Origin: Ramlibacter sp.
Lineage (GTDB): Bacteria; Pseudomonadota; Gammaproteobacteria; Burkholderiales; Burkholderiaceae_C
Assembly: GCA_021323335.1 (NCBI GenBank)
Contig: JAJTCN010000042.1
Location: 1-35,700, forward strand
Length of the DNA stretch: 35,700 bases
Direction: 5' to 3'
The notes below the pieces were generated by a model. It searched no databases. It saw only the letters and a program-made list of their open reading frames with translations, and was not told the origin of the DNA. This document shows positions 34,082 through 35,700 of this stretch, piece after piece (position 1 is the stretch's first letter; each line of letters starts with the position of its first letter). Made by a program: the position numbers and the translations under genes.

Positions 34082-34807
34082 GTGAGCACCCCCTCCGCCC
34101 TCAGCCCGAATCCCTCGCCGGTGCGCGTGCAGCGCGTACCGAAGAGCACCTTCCGGCACCACATTGCCGAGCGGCTGCGCGCGGCGATCCTGGAAGGCGA
34201 GCTGGCGCCGGGCGCCCAGCTGGTCGAAAGCGCGCTCGCCGCCCAGTTCGACGTCAGCCGCGGCCCCTTGCGCGAGGCCCTGCGCCAGCTGGTGGAAGAG
34301 GGGCTGCTGGTCACGGTGCCCTACACCGGCACCCACGTCATCTCGCTCTCGGTGGACGACGTCCGCGAGATCTATTCGATGCGGATCACGCTGGAGCGCT
34401 TCGCCTTCGAGCAGGCCTGGGACAAGCGCGACGACGCCTTCCGGCGCGAGCTGCTCCGGCGCAACGCGGCGCTCACCGCCTGCATCGACGCGCGCGACGA
34501 CGCCGCGAGCATCCTGGCCGAGCTCGACCTGCACGGCCTGGTCTACGAGGCCAGCGGCCACCGCCTGCTGCAGCGCACCTGGCACAGCCTGCGCGGCCGC
34601 CTGCAGCTCTATTGGGCCGCGCACCATCGGGCCCACGGCACCCGCGGCCCGCGCCGCGATTCCCACGACAGCTATGTGCAGGCCGCGCTCGGCGACGACC
34701 TGCAGGCGATGCTGGCCGAAATCTCGACCCACATGGGCCGCGGCGCGCAGCAGACCGAACTGTTTCTCTCCACCCCTCCCACGTCCCCTCCAGGAGCAGC
34801 CTCATGA
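34082..34807 (+). CDS. GntR-family (FCD) transcriptional regulator
   Basis: 241 aa from GTG 34082. Winged HTH at about residues 20-85 (IAERLRAAILEGELAPGAQLVESALAAQFDVSRGPLREALRQL), FCD effector domain after it (YSMRITLERFAFEQAW, SILAELDLHGLVYEASGHRLL). FCD members bind carboxylates or amino acids with a metal. No clear ribosome site precedes the start. First gene of an operon with the binding protein (ATGA overlap), so it probably senses the transported solute. Confidence 0.88.
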   Translation: MSTPSALSPNPSPVRVQRVPKSTFRHHIAERLRAAILEGELAPGAQLVESALAAQFDVSRGPLREALRQLVEEGLLVTVPYTGTHVISLSVDDVREIYSMRITLERFAFEQAWDKRDDAFRRELLRRNAALTACIDARDDAASILAELDLHGLVYEASGHRLLQRTWHSLRGRLQLYWAAHHRAHGTRGPRRDSHDSYVQAALGDDLQAMLAEISTHMGRGAQQTELFLSTPPTSPPGAAS

Positions 34808-35640
34808 CCACTCGTCGCCACGCCCTCTCCGGCATCGCCGCCGGCGCCGTCGCCCTCGCGCTTCCGCTCGCCGCCCGCGCCCAGTCCGGCGGCACGCTGG
34901 ACCAGATCAAGCAGCGCGGCAGCCTGCGCGTCGGCGTGACGCAGGCGCCGCCCTGGTATTCCAAGGACCCGAAGAACGGCGAGTGGTCCACCGGCCTGGG
35001 CGTGTCGATGGGCAAGGCCATGGCCGCCGCGCTGGGCGTGAAGTTCGAGCCGGTGGAAGTGACCTGGGGCACGGCCATCGCCGCGCTCCAGAGCAACAAG
35101 ATCGACATCATGTACATGATGGACGCCACGCCGGAGCGCGCCCAGGCCGTCGACTTTCCGCAGACGCCGCTGCTGTACTACTCGCTGGCCGTGCTGGCGA
35201 AGAACGAATTGCCGGTCTCCAAGTGGAGCGACCTGAACAACCCGAACGTCAAGATCGCGGTGCCGCAGGCGAGCAGCATGGACAAGTTCCTCAGCGAGAA
35301 CGTGCCGAACGCGTCGATCCAGCGCTTCCCCGGCAACACCGAAGCCATCGCCGCCTTCCAGGCCGGCCGCGTCGACGCGGTCTGCCTGTTCCACCCGCCG
35401 CTGCTCGCCGCCCGCCAGCGCCTGGGCACGGGCAAGATCGTGGTGCCGACGCCCGCGCAGTCGCAGCCTTCCAGCGCCGCCGTGCGCAAGGAAGACAACA
35501 AGGCCTTCCTGGCCTTCGTCGACAAGTCGCTCGGCGACTACTACAAGAGCCGCCAGACGCAGAAGTGGTACGAGGAATTCCTGGTCGGTTTCGGCCTGGA
35601 CCCCAAGGCCTCGCCGCCCGTGATGAAGGAAATGCTCTAA
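34804..35640 (+). CDS. ABC transporter substrate-binding protein, amino-acid type (SBP_bac_3)
   Basis: 278 aa. Twin-arginine-like signal (MTTRRHALSGIAAGAV through AARA). The mature part has the family-3 pattern: IKQRGSLRVGVTQAPPWYS, KIDIMYMMDATPERAQAVDFPQTPLLYYS, then SMDKFLSE. AGGAG precedes the ATG, which overlaps the GntR stop. Delivers a polar amino acid or related solute to the permease that follows; the ligand is not predictable. Confidence 0.9.
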   Translation: MTTRRHALSGIAAGAVALALPLAARAQSGGTLDQIKQRGSLRVGVTQAPPWYSKDPKNGEWSTGLGVSMGKAMAAALGVKFEPVEVTWGTAIAALQSNKIDIMYMMDATPERAQAVDFPQTPLLYYSLAVLAKNELPVSKWSDLNNPNVKIAVPQASSMDKFLSENVPNASIQRFPGNTEAIAAFQAGRVDAVCLFHPPLLAARQRLGTGKIVVPTPAQSQPSSAAVRKEDNKAFLAFVDKSLGDYYKSRQTQKWYEEFLVGFGLDPKASPPVMKEML

Positions 35641-35664
35641 CGCATCCGGGACGGGCGCGAAGCC

Positions 35665-35700
35665 ATGTACTCCTGGGACTTCACGCCCGTCATCGCCAAT
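35665..35700 (+). CDS. start of ABC transporter permease gene (cut by window end)
   Basis: Twelve codons (MYSWDFTPVIAN) beginning 24 bp after the binding-protein stop. This N-terminus and position fit an amino-acid ABC permease of the HisM type, but too little is visible to confirm it. Confidence 0.6.
   Translation, partial: MYSWDFTPVIAN

Noticed and set aside
1..35700. CRISPR arrays, tRNA or rRNA genes, insertion sequences, prophage genes
   Set aside because: No regularly spaced repeats, cloverleaf patterns, transposase or phage proteins were seen on reading; a dedicated tRNA scan was not possible.

Overview
The window is GC-rich bacterial DNA, densely coding on both strands. Gene content and protein style point to a betaproteobacterium of the Burkholderiales, probably Comamonadaceae (Ramlibacter/Variovorax-like). 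That placement is inferred from tctCBA/Bug transport, the zapA and small coiled-coil gene pair followed by a probable 6S RNA, a B12-riboswitch btu operon and an MdtABC-OprM pump; no database search was possible.

Left part (1-9.3 kb) is a carboxylate block. A leftward operon reads oxc (oxalyl-CoA decarboxylase), frc (formyl-CoA:oxalate CoA-transferase) and an ADP-forming acyl-CoA ligase that runs off the left edge. frc is broken: about 40 bp are missing near codon 52, which shifts the frame. A Crp/Fnr-type regulator is divergent from oxc. A leftward tctC-tctB-tctA operon with a kinase-like/BON gene at its end follows. The palindrome TTGACTGCGGTCAA, inside an identical 17-base stretch, lies upstream of both oxc and tctC. 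The regulator carries an FNR-type E-x-x-S-R recognition helix that fits this half-site. I infer one small regulon linking oxalate breakdown to a tripartite transporter.

9.4-13.6 kb holds a CbbR-like LysR gene divergent from a small unknown gene, a long near-perfect hairpin made of ACGCAAAG units, a stand-alone formyltetrahydrofolate-hydrolase-like protein, a TauE/SafE permease, paired hairpins, a probable 6S RNA, zapA and a coiled-coil partner.

13.6-19.8 kb is a cobalamin uptake operon: AdoCbl riboswitch, btuB, a leaderless BtuF-like protein, btuF, btuC, btuD and a stand-alone CobQ-type glutaminase domain whose nucleophilic Cys is Gly. After btuB the genes overlap by 4-8 bases.

19.9-22.7 kb has a UspA protein, a methyltransferase and a PafA-like lipoprotein phosphatase. 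22.8-31.95 kb is an mdtA-mdtB-mdtC-oprM tripartite RND efflux operon; mdtB ends in a repeat-derived tail and mdtC has an Ala/Thr-rich insertion.

32-35.7 kb holds a small secreted protein with a third TTGAC-N4-GTCAA palindrome in front, dispersed palindromic repeats, nth with a small downstream gene, a one-heme cytochrome lacking a Met ligand, and a GntR regulator leading an amino-acid-type ABC transporter operon that leaves the window at the right edge.
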